Counted from the stretch's first letter, positions 1 to 8,697 are shown. The stretch is 64,000 nucleotides of DNA from Intestinibacillus massiliensis (GCA_029267335.1 JAJUJC010000004.1:124001-188000), one strand, 5' to 3'. Notes: a model not told the origin generated them from the letters alone. Program-made: numbers and translations.

Positions 1-1810
1 CGGGATCGGCGGTCGCCTTCTTTTTGAGCGCATCCAGTTCCCCGAACACGGTCTCCGCCGTCATGCGCGCGTCCTTGAGGATGGCGTCCGCCTGATCGCG
101 TGCACGCTGCAAGAGCTGATCGGCCTTGTCCTCGGTCTGATCCTTGAGCGACAGCGCCTTGTCCTTTTCGCTCTGTGCGGCGCGGCGCAGACGCTCGGTC
201 TCCGCCTTGTACTGCTCCATCTGGCGGCGTTCCTTTTCAAGCTGGGCCAAAACGTCCTCAAAGCGTGTCGTTTCGGACGAAAGCTGATCCTTTGCGCGCT
301 CGATAATGGTCGGCTGAAGCCCCAGTCGCGCCGCGATGGCAAAGGCGTTCGACTTGCCTGGAATACCGGTCAGCAGGCGGTAGGTCGGCTGCAGCGAGCG
401 CACATCGAACTCACACGATGCATTTTCCACACCGTCGGTCGTCAGCGCGAACGTTTTCAGCTCGGAATAGTGCGTCGTTGCGGCGACACACGCGCCCATC
501 TGACGCGCATAACCGATGATCGCGACCGCGAGCGCCGCGCCCTCGACCGGGTCGGTGCCCGCGCCCAGTTCGTCAAACAGCACGAGATCGCCCGCGCCCG
601 CGCACTCTGCGATGGACACGATGGTTTTCATGTGCGACGAAAAGGTCGACAGGCTCTGCTCAATGGACTGCTCATCACCGATGTCCGCGTAAATATTTTC
701 AAAGAGTGACACCTCGGACAGCTCGCTTGCGGGCAAATGCAGACCGGAGGCCGCCATCAGACTGAGCAGTCCGAGTGTTTTGAGAGACACGGTCTTGCCA
801 CCCGTATTCGGGCCGGTGATGACGAGCGTGTCATACGTCCCACCGAGCGCGATGTCAATCGGCACCGCCTTTTTCTGGTCGAGCAGCGGATGACGCGCGC
901 GCACAAGCTTGACCCCGCCCGCTTCGCAGAAAATCGGTGCACTTGCGTTCAGCTTGTAAGACAGCTTTGCGCGGGCGAAGATAAAGTCGAGCGTAGTCAG
1001 CATGTCATAATCCTGCCGGAGGACACCGCCGATCGCTGCGACCTTGGAGGACAGATCGTACAAAATGCGCTCGATCTCCTGCTCCTCGCGCCCTTCGAGC
1101 ACCTTTAACTGGTTGTTGATCTCGACAACCTGCGCAGGCTCGACGAACAGCGTCGCGCCGGTCGACGAGGTATCGTGCACGAGACCGGGCACGTCGCCGC
1201 GGTGCTCGGATTTGACAGGCACGACGTAGCGGCCGCCGCGCTGCGTGACGATCGACTCCTGTAAGTATTTTGCGCGCTCTCCCGAGATCATGCGGCTGAG
1301 CACCTCGCGCACCTTGCTCGATACGCGGCGCATCTCCCGCCGGATGGACAGCAGCTCGGGCGATGCGCCGTCTGCGATTTCCTCTTCGCTGACGATGCAG
1401 TTTGTGATCTCCTCCTCGAGCGCGCGGTTGCCGGTTAGCAGCGTAAACAGGGGCGACAGCGAGGTCTTGCCCTCCTGCTCCGCGACATAGCCCTGCGCCT
1501 GCCGCGACGCGCGCAGCAAGCCCGCCACGCCGAGCAGCTCGCGCGGGTTGAGCACGCCGCTGATCTCCGCGCGCGCGACCGAGCCAAGTACGTTCTTGAC
1601 CCCCGAAAACGACGGCGAGCCGTGCACCTGCATCATATTTTTCGCGTCGGTCGTCTGCTGCATCCACAGCGCAGCTTCCTCGCGGTCGGTGATCGGGCGC
1701 AGGGCAAGGCACAGTTCTTTCCCACGCTCGGATACCGCTTCGCTTGCGAGCAGGTCGAGCACGGTGAAGTATTCCAGTGTCTTGAGGGATTTTTCTCCTA
1801 ATTTATTCAT
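1..1810 (-). CDS. mutS2: Endonuclease MutS2, partial (C-terminus outside window)
   Basis: The N-terminal 603 codons of a MutS2 protein (family length about 780-800) are present. MutS2 is a MutS-like ATPase acting on branched DNA and, in Firmicutes, on collided ribosomes. The start ATG at 1808-1810 opens with MNKLGEKSLKTLEYF, a typical MutS2 N-terminus. Walker A GPNTGGKT falls at residues 333-340 and Walker B DELGAGTDP begins near residue 413. After the ATPase the sequence becomes Glu/Lys/Gln-rich coiled coil (near position 60-300). The Smr nuclease domain expected at the C-terminus would lie beyond the left edge. It follows recO on the same strand with a 37-bp gap. The family call is secure; whether the Smr domain is present cannot be seen. 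Confidence 0.96.
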   Translation of the reverse strand, partial: MNKLGEKSLKTLEYFTVLDLLASEAVSERGKELCLALRPITDREEAALWMQQTTDAKNMMQVHGSPSFSGVKNVLGSVARAEISGVLNPRELLGVAGLLRASRQAQGYVAEQEGKTSLSPLFTLLTGNRALEEEITNCIVSEEEIADGASPELLSIRREMRRVSSKVREVLSRMISGERAKYLQESIVTQRGGRYVVPVKSEHRGDVPGLVHDTSSTGATLFVEPAQVVEINNQLKVLEGREEQEIERILYDLSSKVAAIGGVLRQDYDMLTTLDFIFARAKLSYKLNASAPIFCEAGGVKLVRARHPLLDQKKAVPIDIALGGTYDTLVITGPNTGGKTVSLKTLGLLSLMAASGLHLPASELSEVSLFENIYADIGDEQSIEQSLSTFSSHMKTIVSIAECAGAGDLVLFDELGAGTDPVEGAALAVAIIGYARQMGACVAATTHYSELKTFALTTDGVENASCEFDVRSLQPTYRLLTGIPGKSNAFAIAARLGLQPTIIERAKDQLSSETTRFEDVLAQLEKERRQMEQYKAETERLRRAAQSEKDKALSLKDQTEDKADQLLQRARDQADAILKDARMTAETVFGELDALKKKATADP

Positions 1811-1847
1811 GGTTTCTTTCTCCTGTGGTTGCGATGATCGCGTGTGT

Positions 1848-2615
1848 TCAGCGTCCCGGGGCGGGCGCGAGCAGCGAATGATAGAACGTCAGGCTGTCAA
1901 AGCCGCGATCCGCATTCAGCAGTGCGTAGCGTTCACAGATTTCCCCAAGCTGCACGAGCGACTGTGCCCCCAGTGTAAACGAGAACACGCGTTTTAGCTC
2001 ACATGCTACAATATGCCGCATGGCGGCAAGCGTTCCCGGTGCGAGTGTGATCCAGCCGCCGCCGAGCCGGCGCGCGCAGTCCGGACAGACCGCCACGCCC
2101 TCGCGTACGGAAAACAGCGCGCCCTCGTCGAGCACGCTGCCGCACGCGCCGCACGCATCGAGCCGCGGGGCAAAGCCCGCATCCGCAAAAACGCGCAGCT
2201 CAAACGCCGCCTTGATAAGCGGGAACGGACGTTTTCCGCCCGTCAGCGCATGCAGCGCATAGAGCACGAGCCGCGTGAGTGCGGGATTCGGCTCGTCGCT
2301 CTCCGCGACGAGCGCGGCAAGCTCGGCAAAATAGCATGCGAGCGCATACCCCTCGATGTCCTGCGTCACGCCCCAAAAGCTTGTGTGCAGTGCCGCATCG
2401 TTGAGCGTGAAGCGCCCGCGGCTTTCGTACAGCGTCAGTTCGCTGTAGCAGAACAGGCGCACCGCGCCGCCCAGACGGCTGCCGCGCCGCCGGATACCGC
2501 GGCACAGCACCTCGATCTTCGCGCCCGCGTCGGTGAGCACGGTTATGTAACGATCGGCATCGCCAAAATCGGTCTCGCGGATCACGAGACCGCGGACGGT
2601 GGTGTGCTGCTGCAT
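1848..2615 (-). CDS. recO: DNA repair protein RecO
   Basis: A 255-residue RecO, the RecFOR mediator that loads RecA on SSB-coated single-stranded DNA. It starts MQQHTTVRGLVIRETDFGD, the usual OB-fold beginning. A zinc-binding set, CGACGS then CPDCARR, lies in the second half as in Firmicute RecO. The ATG at 2613-2615 is chosen over upstream in-frame starts because AGGAAG precedes it at good spacing and the family begins here. It overlaps the 3' end of yqzL by 34 bp and sits between yqzL/era and mutS2, a standard Firmicute order. Confidence 0.96.
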   Translation of the reverse strand: MQQHTTVRGLVIRETDFGDADRYITVLTDAGAKIEVLCRGIRRRGSRLGGAVRLFCYSELTLYESRGRFTLNDAALHTSFWGVTQDIEGYALACYFAELAALVAESDEPNPALTRLVLYALHALTGGKRPFPLIKAAFELRVFADAGFAPRLDACGACGSVLDEGALFSVREGVAVCPDCARRLGGGWITLAPGTLAAMRHIVACELKRVFSFTLGAQSLVQLGEICERYALLNADRGFDSLTFYHSLLAPAPGR

Positions 2616-2722
2616 GCCTCTTCCTTCCTGCTGCTTTGCTCGGCTGCGCCGCGATAGAGCACATAAGCGATCGGGTCGCCCGTCTGTGCAAAAAGCTGCC
2701 AAAATTCCCGTTCATCCAGCAT
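2582..2722 (-). CDS. yqzL: YqzL family small protein
   Basis: A 46-residue ORF starting MLDEREFWQLFAQTGD, preceded by a strong GGAGG at 7-8 nt. The pattern of a short acidic N-terminus, Trp, then F-x-QTG followed by a hydrophobic YVLY segment, together with the position between era and recO, matches the small YqzL proteins of Bacillus and Clostridia, whose function is not established. Its 3' end overlaps recO by 34 bp, so the two genes are probably translationally coupled. The C-terminal tail (SSRKEEACSS) looks unconserved and is likely constrained by the recO reading frame. Confidence 0.75.
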   Translation of the reverse strand: MLDEREFWQLFAQTGDPIAYVLYRGAAEQSSRKEEACSSTPPSAVS

Positions 2723-2792
2723 ATTCCCGCCTCCTTCGCACGAATAGTGTGCGCGGTATGGCGGCAAAACATAAGTGGGAATGATTTGCTGC

Positions 2793-3689
2793 TTATTGAT
2801 CCTCGTAGCCGAAGTTTCTCATTTGATACTGATTGTTGCGCCAGTCCTCCTTGACCTTGACCCAAAGGTCGAGGAACACCTTGGTGCCGAGCTGACGCTC
2901 GATGTCCTGCCGCGCCTGTTCGCCCGCTTTTTTGAGCACCGCACCGTTTTTGCCGATGATGATGCCCTTATGGCTGTTTTTTTCGCAGTAGATCGTCGCG
3001 TGGATGGACACCAAGCCATCCTTGCGCGTTTCCATCTTCTCAATGCCGACCGCGACGCCGTGCGGCACCTCGCGATCGAGCAGATAGAGCAGTTTTTCGC
3101 GGATGATCTCCGCGATGAGCTGGCGCTCGGGCTGATCGGATACCATGTCATCCGGGAAAAGCTGCGGGCCGTCGAGTGCAAATTTTTCAAATTCGTCGAG
3201 CAGCTCGTCAAGTCCCTCGCCCTTGCGCGCGGAGACCGGTATGATTGCGTCGAACTCATGCAGTGCGCTGTATGCCGCAATGACCGCGAGCAGCTCCTCT
3301 TTGGGCACGGTGTCGATCTTATTGATGACGAGCACCGACGGGATGCCGCTTTCCTTGATCTTTGCGATCAGGCTTTCCTCGGCGGGGCCGACCTTGGTGG
3401 TCGGCTCGATGAGCAGCGCGGCAACGTCGACATCGGACACTGTGTCCGTGACGACCTTGACCATAAAGTCGCCCAGACGCGAACGCGGCTTGTGCAGACC
3501 CGGCGTGTCCAGAAACACGAACTGGCAGGTGTCCCTGTTGAGGATGCCCGTGATACGGGTGCGGGTCGTCTGCGGCTTATTGGATACAATGGCGACCTTG
3601 CGGCCGACCAGGCGGTTTGTCAGCGTCGACTTGCCGACATTGGGGCGGCCGACGATGGAAATGACCGCACTTTTCAGGATTTCACTCAT
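2793..3689 (-). CDS. era: GTPase Era
   Basis: 298 residues, the full length of Era, the essential GTPase that binds 16S rRNA and helps 30S subunit maturation. G1 GRPNVGKS is at residues 14-21, G3 DTPG at 61-64 and G4 NKID at 123-126. The C-terminal KH domain carries the GIIIGKNGAVLKKAG motif and ends with a typical LWVKVKEDWR segment. The start ATG overlaps the stop of dgkA by 4 bp (ATGA), so era is translationally coupled to it. It forms part of the ribosome/cell-wall block with ybeY and dgkA. Confidence 0.98.
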   Translation of the reverse strand: MSEILKSAVISIVGRPNVGKSTLTNRLVGRKVAIVSNKPQTTRTRITGILNRDTCQFVFLDTPGLHKPRSRLGDFMVKVVTDTVSDVDVAALLIEPTTKVGPAEESLIAKIKESGIPSVLVINKIDTVPKEELLAVIAAYSALHEFDAIIPVSARKGEGLDELLDEFEKFALDGPQLFPDDMVSDQPERQLIAEIIREKLLYLLDREVPHGVAVGIEKMETRKDGLVSIHATIYCEKNSHKGIIIGKNGAVLKKAGEQARQDIERQLGTKVFLDLWVKVKEDWRNNQYQMRNFGYEDQ

Positions 3690-4153
3690 AGTTTCCCTCT
3701 CAAATCAAAAATAAACGCGACAGAAACCGGAATGCTCAGCGCAAGCACGCCCGCGATCCAGACTCTGTCCCTCAAAAATAGATAAATGTGATGCAGTGTG
3801 CGCGGCTCCAAAAAGAACAGCGCGCCGACGAGCGCGCACGCGAGTGCGCACACGAACACCGCGCCCGCGGCGATATCCTTCGCGTCGCGCACCGCGCCGT
3901 CATAGCCGCGCGCGTCGCGGTCGCACAGCCGCTCGATGGCGGTGTTCATCAGCTCTGCGCCGAGCATCAGCCCAAAGCACACGCACAGCACCGCGCATTT
4001 CGTGCCGTCGAGCCGCCCCATCAGTGCGAGCAGCGTGACATACACCGCCGCGCACAGATGGATGCGAAAATTGCGCTCGGTGTGCACACATTGCCGGATG
4101 CCGCGCGCCGCGTATTTGAAGCTCTGCGAGAGCTTGCGGATCTGTTTGTTCAT
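3686..4153 (-). CDS. dgkA: Undecaprenol/diacylglycerol kinase family membrane protein
   Basis: 155 residues of the DgkA family. In Gram-positives these enzymes phosphorylate undecaprenol to replenish the lipid carrier for cell-wall synthesis. Family signatures are present: ERNFRIHL near residue 26, GAELMNTAIE in the catalytic helix, and D-x-KDIAAGAV. Three to four hydrophobic helices follow the amphipathic N-terminus, and the protein is slightly longer than the usual 120-130 residues because of an extra C-terminal helix. It lies between ybeY and era, where Firmicutes usually carry it. Substrate preference (undecaprenol rather than diacylglycerol) is inferred from lineage. Confidence 0.93.
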   Translation of the reverse strand: MNKQIRKLSQSFKYAARGIRQCVHTERNFRIHLCAAVYVTLLALMGRLDGTKCAVLCVCFGLMLGAELMNTAIERLCDRDARGYDGAVRDAKDIAAGAVFVCALACALVGALFFLEPRTLHHIYLFLRDRVWIAGVLALSIPVSVAFIFDLRGKL

Positions 4154-4174
4154 AGCTTCCCCCGAATGGTACCT

Positions 4175-4675
4175 TTATGCGCGGGTCAGTCCGAGCGCGC
4201 CCAAAATCGCTTCCTCGCGCGCACGCATGATGCGCTGCTCTTCCTCGCCGCGCTCATGGTCGTACCCGAGCAGATGCAGGCAGGAGTGCACGGTCAGAAA
4301 GCCGCACTCGCGCGCGGGGCTGTGCCCGTATTCCTGCGCCTGCTCACAGGCACGCTTGTAGTTTAAGATCATATCCCCGAGCAGGATGCGCCCGGTCTCG
4401 GGATCTTCCTCACCATCCAGTTCCTCGCGTGCTTCGCCGTTATAGAACTCATACAGCGGGAAGGACAGCACATCGGTCACAGTGTCCTTTTCGCGGTACT
4501 GCGCGTTGAGTGCGCGGATGTCCTCGTCCCCAACGACGGTCACGTCGATCTGCGCGGGAAAATCCACGCCCTCGGCGGTGAGTGCGGCGCGTGCGCAGCG
4601 TGTGACCAGCGCGCGCAATTCGTCCTCGCCCTCTACCGCGGTCTCAAATCCAATGTTAATTTCCGCTTCTGTCAT
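4175..4675 (-). CDS. ybeY: Endoribonuclease YbeY (rRNA maturation factor)
   Basis: 166 residues of the UPF0054/YbeY family, a metal-dependent factor for 16S rRNA 3'-end processing and ribosome quality control. The zinc triad is visible as HSCLHLLGYDHE near the C-terminus. The start MTEAEINIGF at 4675 is favoured over a longer in-frame start because GGAGG stands 8 nt upstream; the alternative would add 25 unrelated residues. The first 20 bp overlap the end of phoH, the gene it normally accompanies. Confidence 0.95.
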   Translation of the reverse strand: MTEAEINIGFETAVEGEDELRALVTRCARAALTAEGVDFPAQIDVTVVGDEDIRALNAQYREKDTVTDVLSFPLYEFYNGEAREELDGEEDPETGRILLGDMILNYKRACEQAQEYGHSPARECGFLTVHSCLHLLGYDHERGEEEQRIMRAREEAILGALGLTRA

Positions 4676-5690
4676 TGCGTTTGACCTCCATCCGGCGATA
4701 GGCACGGCGCGGCTTGGGTTGCTGCGCGCGGCTGTGCTTCTTTTCTTCATAGGCGGCGTAGGCGCGCACGATGCGCTGCACGAGTTCGTGCCGCACGACG
4801 TCCTTGTCAGTCAGATAGCACTGCGCAATACCCTCAACGTCCTCGAGCACACGGCACGCTTCCTTGAGCCCGCTCAGCTTGCCGTCGGGAAGGTCGATCT
4901 GGGTGACATCCCCCGTGACGACCGCCTTGGAGCCGAAGCCGATGCGCGTGAGGAACATTTTCATCTGCTCGGGCGTGGTGTTCTGCGCCTCGTCGAGGAT
5001 GATGAAGCTGTCATCGAGTGTGCGCCCGCGCATATATGCGAGCGGTGCGACCTCGATCGCGCCGCGCTCCAGATATTTCTGATAGTTCTCCGCCCCGAGC
5101 ATGTCAAAAAGACCGTCGTAAAGCGGTCTTAAATAGGGGTCGACCTTGCTTTGCAGATCGCCCGGCAGGAAGCCGAGCTTTTCGCCCGCTTCGACCGCGG
5201 GGCGTGTCAGGATGATGCGCGAGACCTGCTTGTCCCGAAACGCGGCGACCGCGGCGGCGACCGCGAGATAGGTTTTGCCCGTACCCGCGGGTCCCACGCC
5301 GATGGTCACGGTGTGCTTGCGGATGGCTTCGAGGTATTTTTTCTGCCCGACGGTCTTTGCCTTGATGGGCTTGCCCTTTGCTGTAATGCAAATGACGTCG
5401 CGCCCCATGGTCTGCGCCTCGTCCTCGCGCCCCTCGCGCACCAAACCGAGGACATACTGCACAGTCTGCGTGCCGATCGCCTCGCCGCGCCGCGCCATCG
5501 CGAGCAGTGTGTCGATCGTGCGCACCGCGAGGGCGACGGTCTCGGGCGCACCCGAGACCTTGAGCTCGGTGTCTCGGCTGACGACGGACACGCCGAGCTC
5601 CTTTTCGATGATCTTGATGTTTTCGTCGAACGCGCCGAACAGGCTGATGACCAGATCAATGCGCTCGATTTGCAGGGTTTGTTCGGTCAT
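4656..5690 (-). CDS. phoH: PhoH family ATPase
   Basis: A 344-residue PhoH/YbeZ protein, a RecA-like ATPase that pairs with YbeY in RNA metabolism. An N-terminal KH-like region is followed by Walker A GPAGTGKT and the DEAQN Walker B-like motif. The start is set at ATG 5688-5690 (MTEQTLQIERIDL). A longer frame upstream is out-of-family sequence shadowing yqfD. The start overlaps the yqfD stop by 4 bp and the end overlaps ybeY by 20 bp, giving a continuous yqfC-yqfD-phoH-ybeY series as in Bacillus. Confidence 0.96.
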   Translation of the reverse strand: MTEQTLQIERIDLVISLFGAFDENIKIIEKELGVSVVSRDTELKVSGAPETVALAVRTIDTLLAMARRGEAIGTQTVQYVLGLVREGREDEAQTMGRDVICITAKGKPIKAKTVGQKKYLEAIRKHTVTIGVGPAGTGKTYLAVAAAVAAFRDKQVSRIILTRPAVEAGEKLGFLPGDLQSKVDPYLRPLYDGLFDMLGAENYQKYLERGAIEVAPLAYMRGRTLDDSFIILDEAQNTTPEQMKMFLTRIGFGSKAVVTGDVTQIDLPDGKLSGLKEACRVLEDVEGIAQCYLTDKDVVRHELVQRIVRAYAAYEEKKHSRAQQPKPRRAYRRMEVKRNDRSGN

Positions 5691-6916
5691 TTTTTTGGTT
5701 CTCCTTCCGCCGCCGCAGGCGGTGGCAACTGCTGTGTTGTGACGGTCTCTCGACCGATTTGTTCCAAACATTCCGCGTACAGGGTCAGCTCCGCGCCGCC
5801 CTCGAGCGGTCGCAGCACGCCGGTAGAGATCGTGATCTCCCCGTCGATCGACGCGCGCAGCCGCTGCCGTGCGATGTTGGTCAGCGTGTCGCGCAGCGCC
5901 TGGGCGTTCTCCGTGACCTCGTGCGCCGTGTAGAACCTGCGCGTTTCGCACACGAGCCGCACGGGAAGCTCCAGACTGTCCGCGATCACGATTTTCCGTT
6001 CCGTTATTATTTTATCACAACTGCCCTGCGAAATACTACTACCAAAATACAAATTGACCCGTTTTTTCCCGAACACAAGCGCGTAATGCGTGGTTTCACG
6101 TCCGGTATAGGTTTTGTACGCGGTCACGGTCGCACGTCGCGCGGTGCACTCGTACCAGGTGCGTGCCCACACCTCTCCCCAGGCGTGTGTCAGCCGCGGC
6201 TTTCCCCGGTCGGTCGTCGCGTCGACCAGCGAGGAAATGACGATGTCGCCCGTTTCAACGGTCTGCCCCGCTTTGAGCCGCACCTGTCCGTCCCGCGCGT
6301 CGATGCGCGACAGCACGCCCGGTTTGGTCGCGCGCACATCGGTATTGATCTCGCGATCAAGCATTTCGGGCTTGGGCACGCGCGCGTGCAGCTCAATGTC
6401 GATGCGGTTGCCGTGGCGGTTGAGCGCGATAAATGCCAGCTCGGGCATGCGCGTGAGCATCGCCTGCTGCACGCCTTTTGCATTGAGTGCGGACACCGGC
6501 ATGCCCGGGTGCACACCGAGCTGCTCAAGGTTGCGCTCGATCTCGCGCACGGGCAGGCCGTCCGCCGCGGGCATATGGATGACCCAGATAAAGCTTGTCA
6601 GCACCCACGCAAGCGCGCCAAGCGCAAGCAGCCCGCCGAACAGCGCATACCGCTTGCGAAAGCGGTGCGCGACAAAGGGCGCGCCCCCGCGCCGCAGCAG
6701 ATGCACGCGGCAGCCCGTACGTCCCATCAGCCCGCGCAGCCGCTTGAAATCCGCAAGCGTCATGGTCGCGTCGAACGCGCCGAGATCGCGGCGGCAGATG
6801 TCATACAGCGTGATGTCATGCCGCGAGCACAGGTTAAGAAAGCGCTCGATCGACGCGCCGGTCACGCGCACCCGCACGGTGCCCTGCATGCACAGCAAAA
6901 AATTTTTCAGTACCAT
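5687..6916 (-). CDS. yqfD: Sporulation protein YqfD
   Basis: A 409-residue YqfD-family protein. In Bacillus the gene is in the sigma-E regulon and is needed for efficient sporulation; its biochemical role is unknown. The N-terminal region (about 1-75) is soluble, one transmembrane helix (FGGLLALGALAWVLTSFIW) follows near residue 85-105, and the large C-terminal part is predicted to face outward. The start MVLKNFLLCMQG is preceded by GAGGG. A longer frame would add 12 residues without a better RBS. It directly follows yqfC with an 11-bp gap and overlaps phoH by 4 bp. Confidence 0.93.
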   Translation of the reverse strand: MVLKNFLLCMQGTVRVRVTGASIERFLNLCSRHDITLYDICRRDLGAFDATMTLADFKRLRGLMGRTGCRVHLLRRGGAPFVAHRFRKRYALFGGLLALGALAWVLTSFIWVIHMPAADGLPVREIERNLEQLGVHPGMPVSALNAKGVQQAMLTRMPELAFIALNRHGNRIDIELHARVPKPEMLDREINTDVRATKPGVLSRIDARDGQVRLKAGQTVETGDIVISSLVDATTDRGKPRLTHAWGEVWARTWYECTARRATVTAYKTYTGRETTHYALVFGKKRVNLYFGSSISQGSCDKIITERKIVIADSLELPVRLVCETRRFYTAHEVTENAQALRDTLTNIARQRLRASIDGEITISTGVLRPLEGGAELTLYAECLEQIGRETVTTQQLPPPAAAEGEPKK

Positions 6917-6927
6917 CGCGCCGCCCT

Positions 6928-7197
6928 CTATTCGTCGTAGCCCAGCTGACAAATCCTACCCGTGACCGCAAGCTCGGTCAGCGACAGCGAGCGCAGCTCC
7001 AGCTCCGCACCGACAATGCGCAGCACGCTCGTGCCGCAGTTTATGCGCATGAGCGTGTCGCTGTATTCCAAGATACCTTTATGATTCTCGACCAGTACTC
7101 TGCGATCCCCGAGCAGCTCGATGCGCGGCGCGCCGGGTGCGAGGTCGTCCGCGAGCGCGCTTTCCCGTCCCAGATGTGCGCCCAGCCATTCCTTCAT
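6928..7197 (-). CDS. yqfC: Sporulation protein YqfC (YabP/YqfC family)
   Basis: 89 residues beginning MKEWLGAHLG after an AGGAGG site. Mid-sequence motifs (RRVLVENHKGILEYSD, then a LRIVGAELELRSLS-like block) match the YabP/YqfC family of small sporulation proteins. It heads the minus-strand series with yqfD immediately downstream, the same pair as in Bacillus subtilis, where they are mother-cell genes. Its biochemical role is unknown. Confidence 0.92.
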   Translation of the reverse strand: MKEWLGAHLGRESALADDLAPGAPRIELLGDRRVLVENHKGILEYSDTLMRINCGTSVLRIVGAELELRSLSLTELAVTGRICQLGYDE

Positions 7198-7221
7198 CTC
7201 ACCAGCCTCCTGTCCTTCCCT

Positions 7222-7251
7222 ATTCCTATGCGCGGCAGTCATGAAACTTGC
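7222..7251 (-). promoter_or_regulatory. Candidate sigma-E promoter for yqfC
   Basis: Reading the minus strand, GCAAGTT is followed after 14 nt by CATAGGAAT, compared with the Bacillus sigma-E consensus KMATATT-13/15-CATACAMT. The -10 keeps CATA-n-nAAT; the -35 has two mismatches in its ATATT core. It ends 25 bp upstream of the yqfC start. Known sigma-E control of yqfC in Bacillus supports it, but the match is imperfect. Confidence 0.35.
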
Positions 7252-7298
7252 GCCGCGGCAATAGATTGAACTGACATTTGCAAGGAGGGGGTCTGTTC

Positions 7299-8420
7299 AT
7301 GAAAAAGGTGCGCGCCTTGGGTTTTCCCGCGGCGGCGCTCGCGCTCTTTGCCGCGCTCACGCTGTGGGCGGGCGATGCCGCGCAGGCGGCGCGCGAGGGG
7401 CTGACACTGTCGCTGCGCACGGCTGTGCCCGCGTTGTTCCCGTTTTTTGTGGCGGGTGCGCTGCTGACGCACAGCGGACTTGCTGCGCTCCTCGGGCGTG
7501 CGCTCGCCCGTCCGGTCTGGATGCTGTATGGGCTAAACGGCAACTGCGCCGCCGCGCTCGTGCTCGGGCTTGCGGGCGGCTATCCGGTCGGCGCGCAGGC
7601 GGCTTGCGAACTGTATCGCGCCGAGCTGATTTCCAAGCGCGATGCGGAGCTGCTGCTCGGCTTTTGTAACAATTCCGGTCCTGCTTTCATCCTCGGCGTG
7701 GCGGGGGTCGCGGTGTGCGGTTCCGCGCGCACAGGCGCGGCGCTCTATGTTATTCACGCGCTCGCGGCGCTGCTCACTGGTTTGGTGGTCACGCCGCCCC
7801 CCAAGGGTGTGCGCGCGCCCGCGCCGCGTCCCGCTGCCCGCGGCACGGTCTCGCCTGCCGCCGCGCTCGTGTCCGCCGTGCGGGACGGCTTCGGCATCGC
7901 CATCAACGTGACCGCCTTCGTCACCTTTTTCTCGGTCGCGCTCGCCATGCTGCGCCGCGCGGGCGTACTGCGCGTGTTCGCACACACATTATCGCCTGTG
8001 CTCACGCTGCTCGGCGCGCCCGTCGGCACGGCGGACGCGCTCGCGGCGGGTGCAGTCGAGCTGACGAACGGACTTGCCGCGCTGCCCGCGCTCCGGCTGT
8101 CGCCGCATGTGCTGCTGCCGCTCGTATCGTTCCTGCTTGGCTTCGGCGGACTGTCGGTGCACTGTCAAACGCTCAGTCTGCTGCAAAGCTGCGGTCTCAG
8201 CGCGCGGCGGCACACCCTCGGCAAGGCGCTGCACGGCGTGATCGCCGCCGCCCTCGCAGTCATCTGGTGCCGCGCCGCGCCGTCGAGTCTGCCCGTGTTC
8301 GCACCCGCCGCACCGCCGTCCGCGACCGCCGCACTTGTGCCCGGTCTGGTCGTGCTCAGCGTGATTGTTATTAGATTGTTAAGAAAAGGCTCTGGTAAAG
8401 CGCGTTCAAATCCGCTATAA
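7299..8420 (+). CDS. ylbJ: Sporulation integral membrane protein YlbJ
   Basis: 373 residues, almost wholly hydrophobic, with about eight membrane segments. YlbJ-family signatures are visible: LFPFFVAGALL near the N-terminus, LVLGLAGGYPVGA with its conserved Gly/Pro run, and LLGFCNNSGPAFILG. In Bacillus YlbJ is a sigma-E dependent inner-membrane protein required for heat-resistant spores. The ATG at 7299 is chosen because AAGGAGGGGG lies 8-9 nt upstream; an in-frame TTG at 7278 lies before that RBS. The gene is divergent from yqfC with about 100 bp between the two starts. Confidence 0.92.
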   Translation: MKKVRALGFPAAALALFAALTLWAGDAAQAAREGLTLSLRTAVPALFPFFVAGALLTHSGLAALLGRALARPVWMLYGLNGNCAAALVLGLAGGYPVGAQAACELYRAELISKRDAELLLGFCNNSGPAFILGVAGVAVCGSARTGAALYVIHALAALLTGLVVTPPPKGVRAPAPRPAARGTVSPAAALVSAVRDGFGIAINVTAFVTFFSVALAMLRRAGVLRVFAHTLSPVLTLLGAPVGTADALAAGAVELTNGLAALPALRLSPHVLLPLVSFLLGFGGLSVHCQTLSLLQSCGLSARRHTLGKALHGVIAAALAVIWCRAAPSSLPVFAPAAPPSATAALVPGLVVLSVIVIRLLRKGSGKARSNPL

Positions 8421-8421
8421 T
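8416..8421 (+). promoter_or_regulatory. -10 box upstream of the Cys protein/dac pair
   Basis: A perfect TATAAT overlaps the ylbJ stop codon. The -35 candidate (TGGTAA, 17 bp upstream) is poor. It lies 36 bp before the start at 8458 and would allow the downstream pair to be expressed independently of sporulation-specific ylbJ transcription. Confidence 0.45.
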
Positions 8422-8457
8422 GATAGGTATGTAACATTTGAAAGGATTTGACCTTGT

Positions 8458-8697
8458 ATGGCACGCTATACCCTGTTTCGCCGGAACATCGAGCCGCGCT
8501 GCGCCTATTGCGCGCGTTCCAATCCGCTCGATGACATGAGCGCCACCTGTAAAAAGCGCGGCATCGTCTCGCTCAGCGATCACTGCCGTTCCTTTAAATA
8601 TGATGCGCTGCGCCGCATTCCGCCCAAGCCCGCGGTGCTGCGCGGCACGTTCACCGACGACGATTTCAAGTTGTGGGGAGGTGACGACGAGGCATGA
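8458..8697 (+). CDS. Small conserved-looking cysteine-containing protein
   Basis: 79 residues, not assigned to a named family. It opens MARYTLFRRNIEPRCAYCAR and has four Cys (CAYC, then a Cys near 30 and one near 42 followed by RSFKYDALRR), a pattern suggesting a small metal site. A basic patch follows and the C-terminus is acidic. The ATG has AAAGGAT upstream. The stop overlaps the start of the DD-carboxypeptidase by 4 bp, so the two are translationally coupled. Coupling hints at a cell-envelope or sporulation context, but no function can be assigned. Confidence 0.8.
   Translation: MARYTLFRRNIEPRCAYCARSNPLDDMSATCKKRGIVSLSDHCRSFKYDALRRIPPKPAVLRGTFTDDDFKLWGGDDEA

Noticed and set aside
5691-5951. 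87-residue N-terminal extension of PhoH
   Set aside because: Lies within yqfD in another frame and is not family-like; ATG 5690 overlaps the yqfD stop as expected for a coupled gene.
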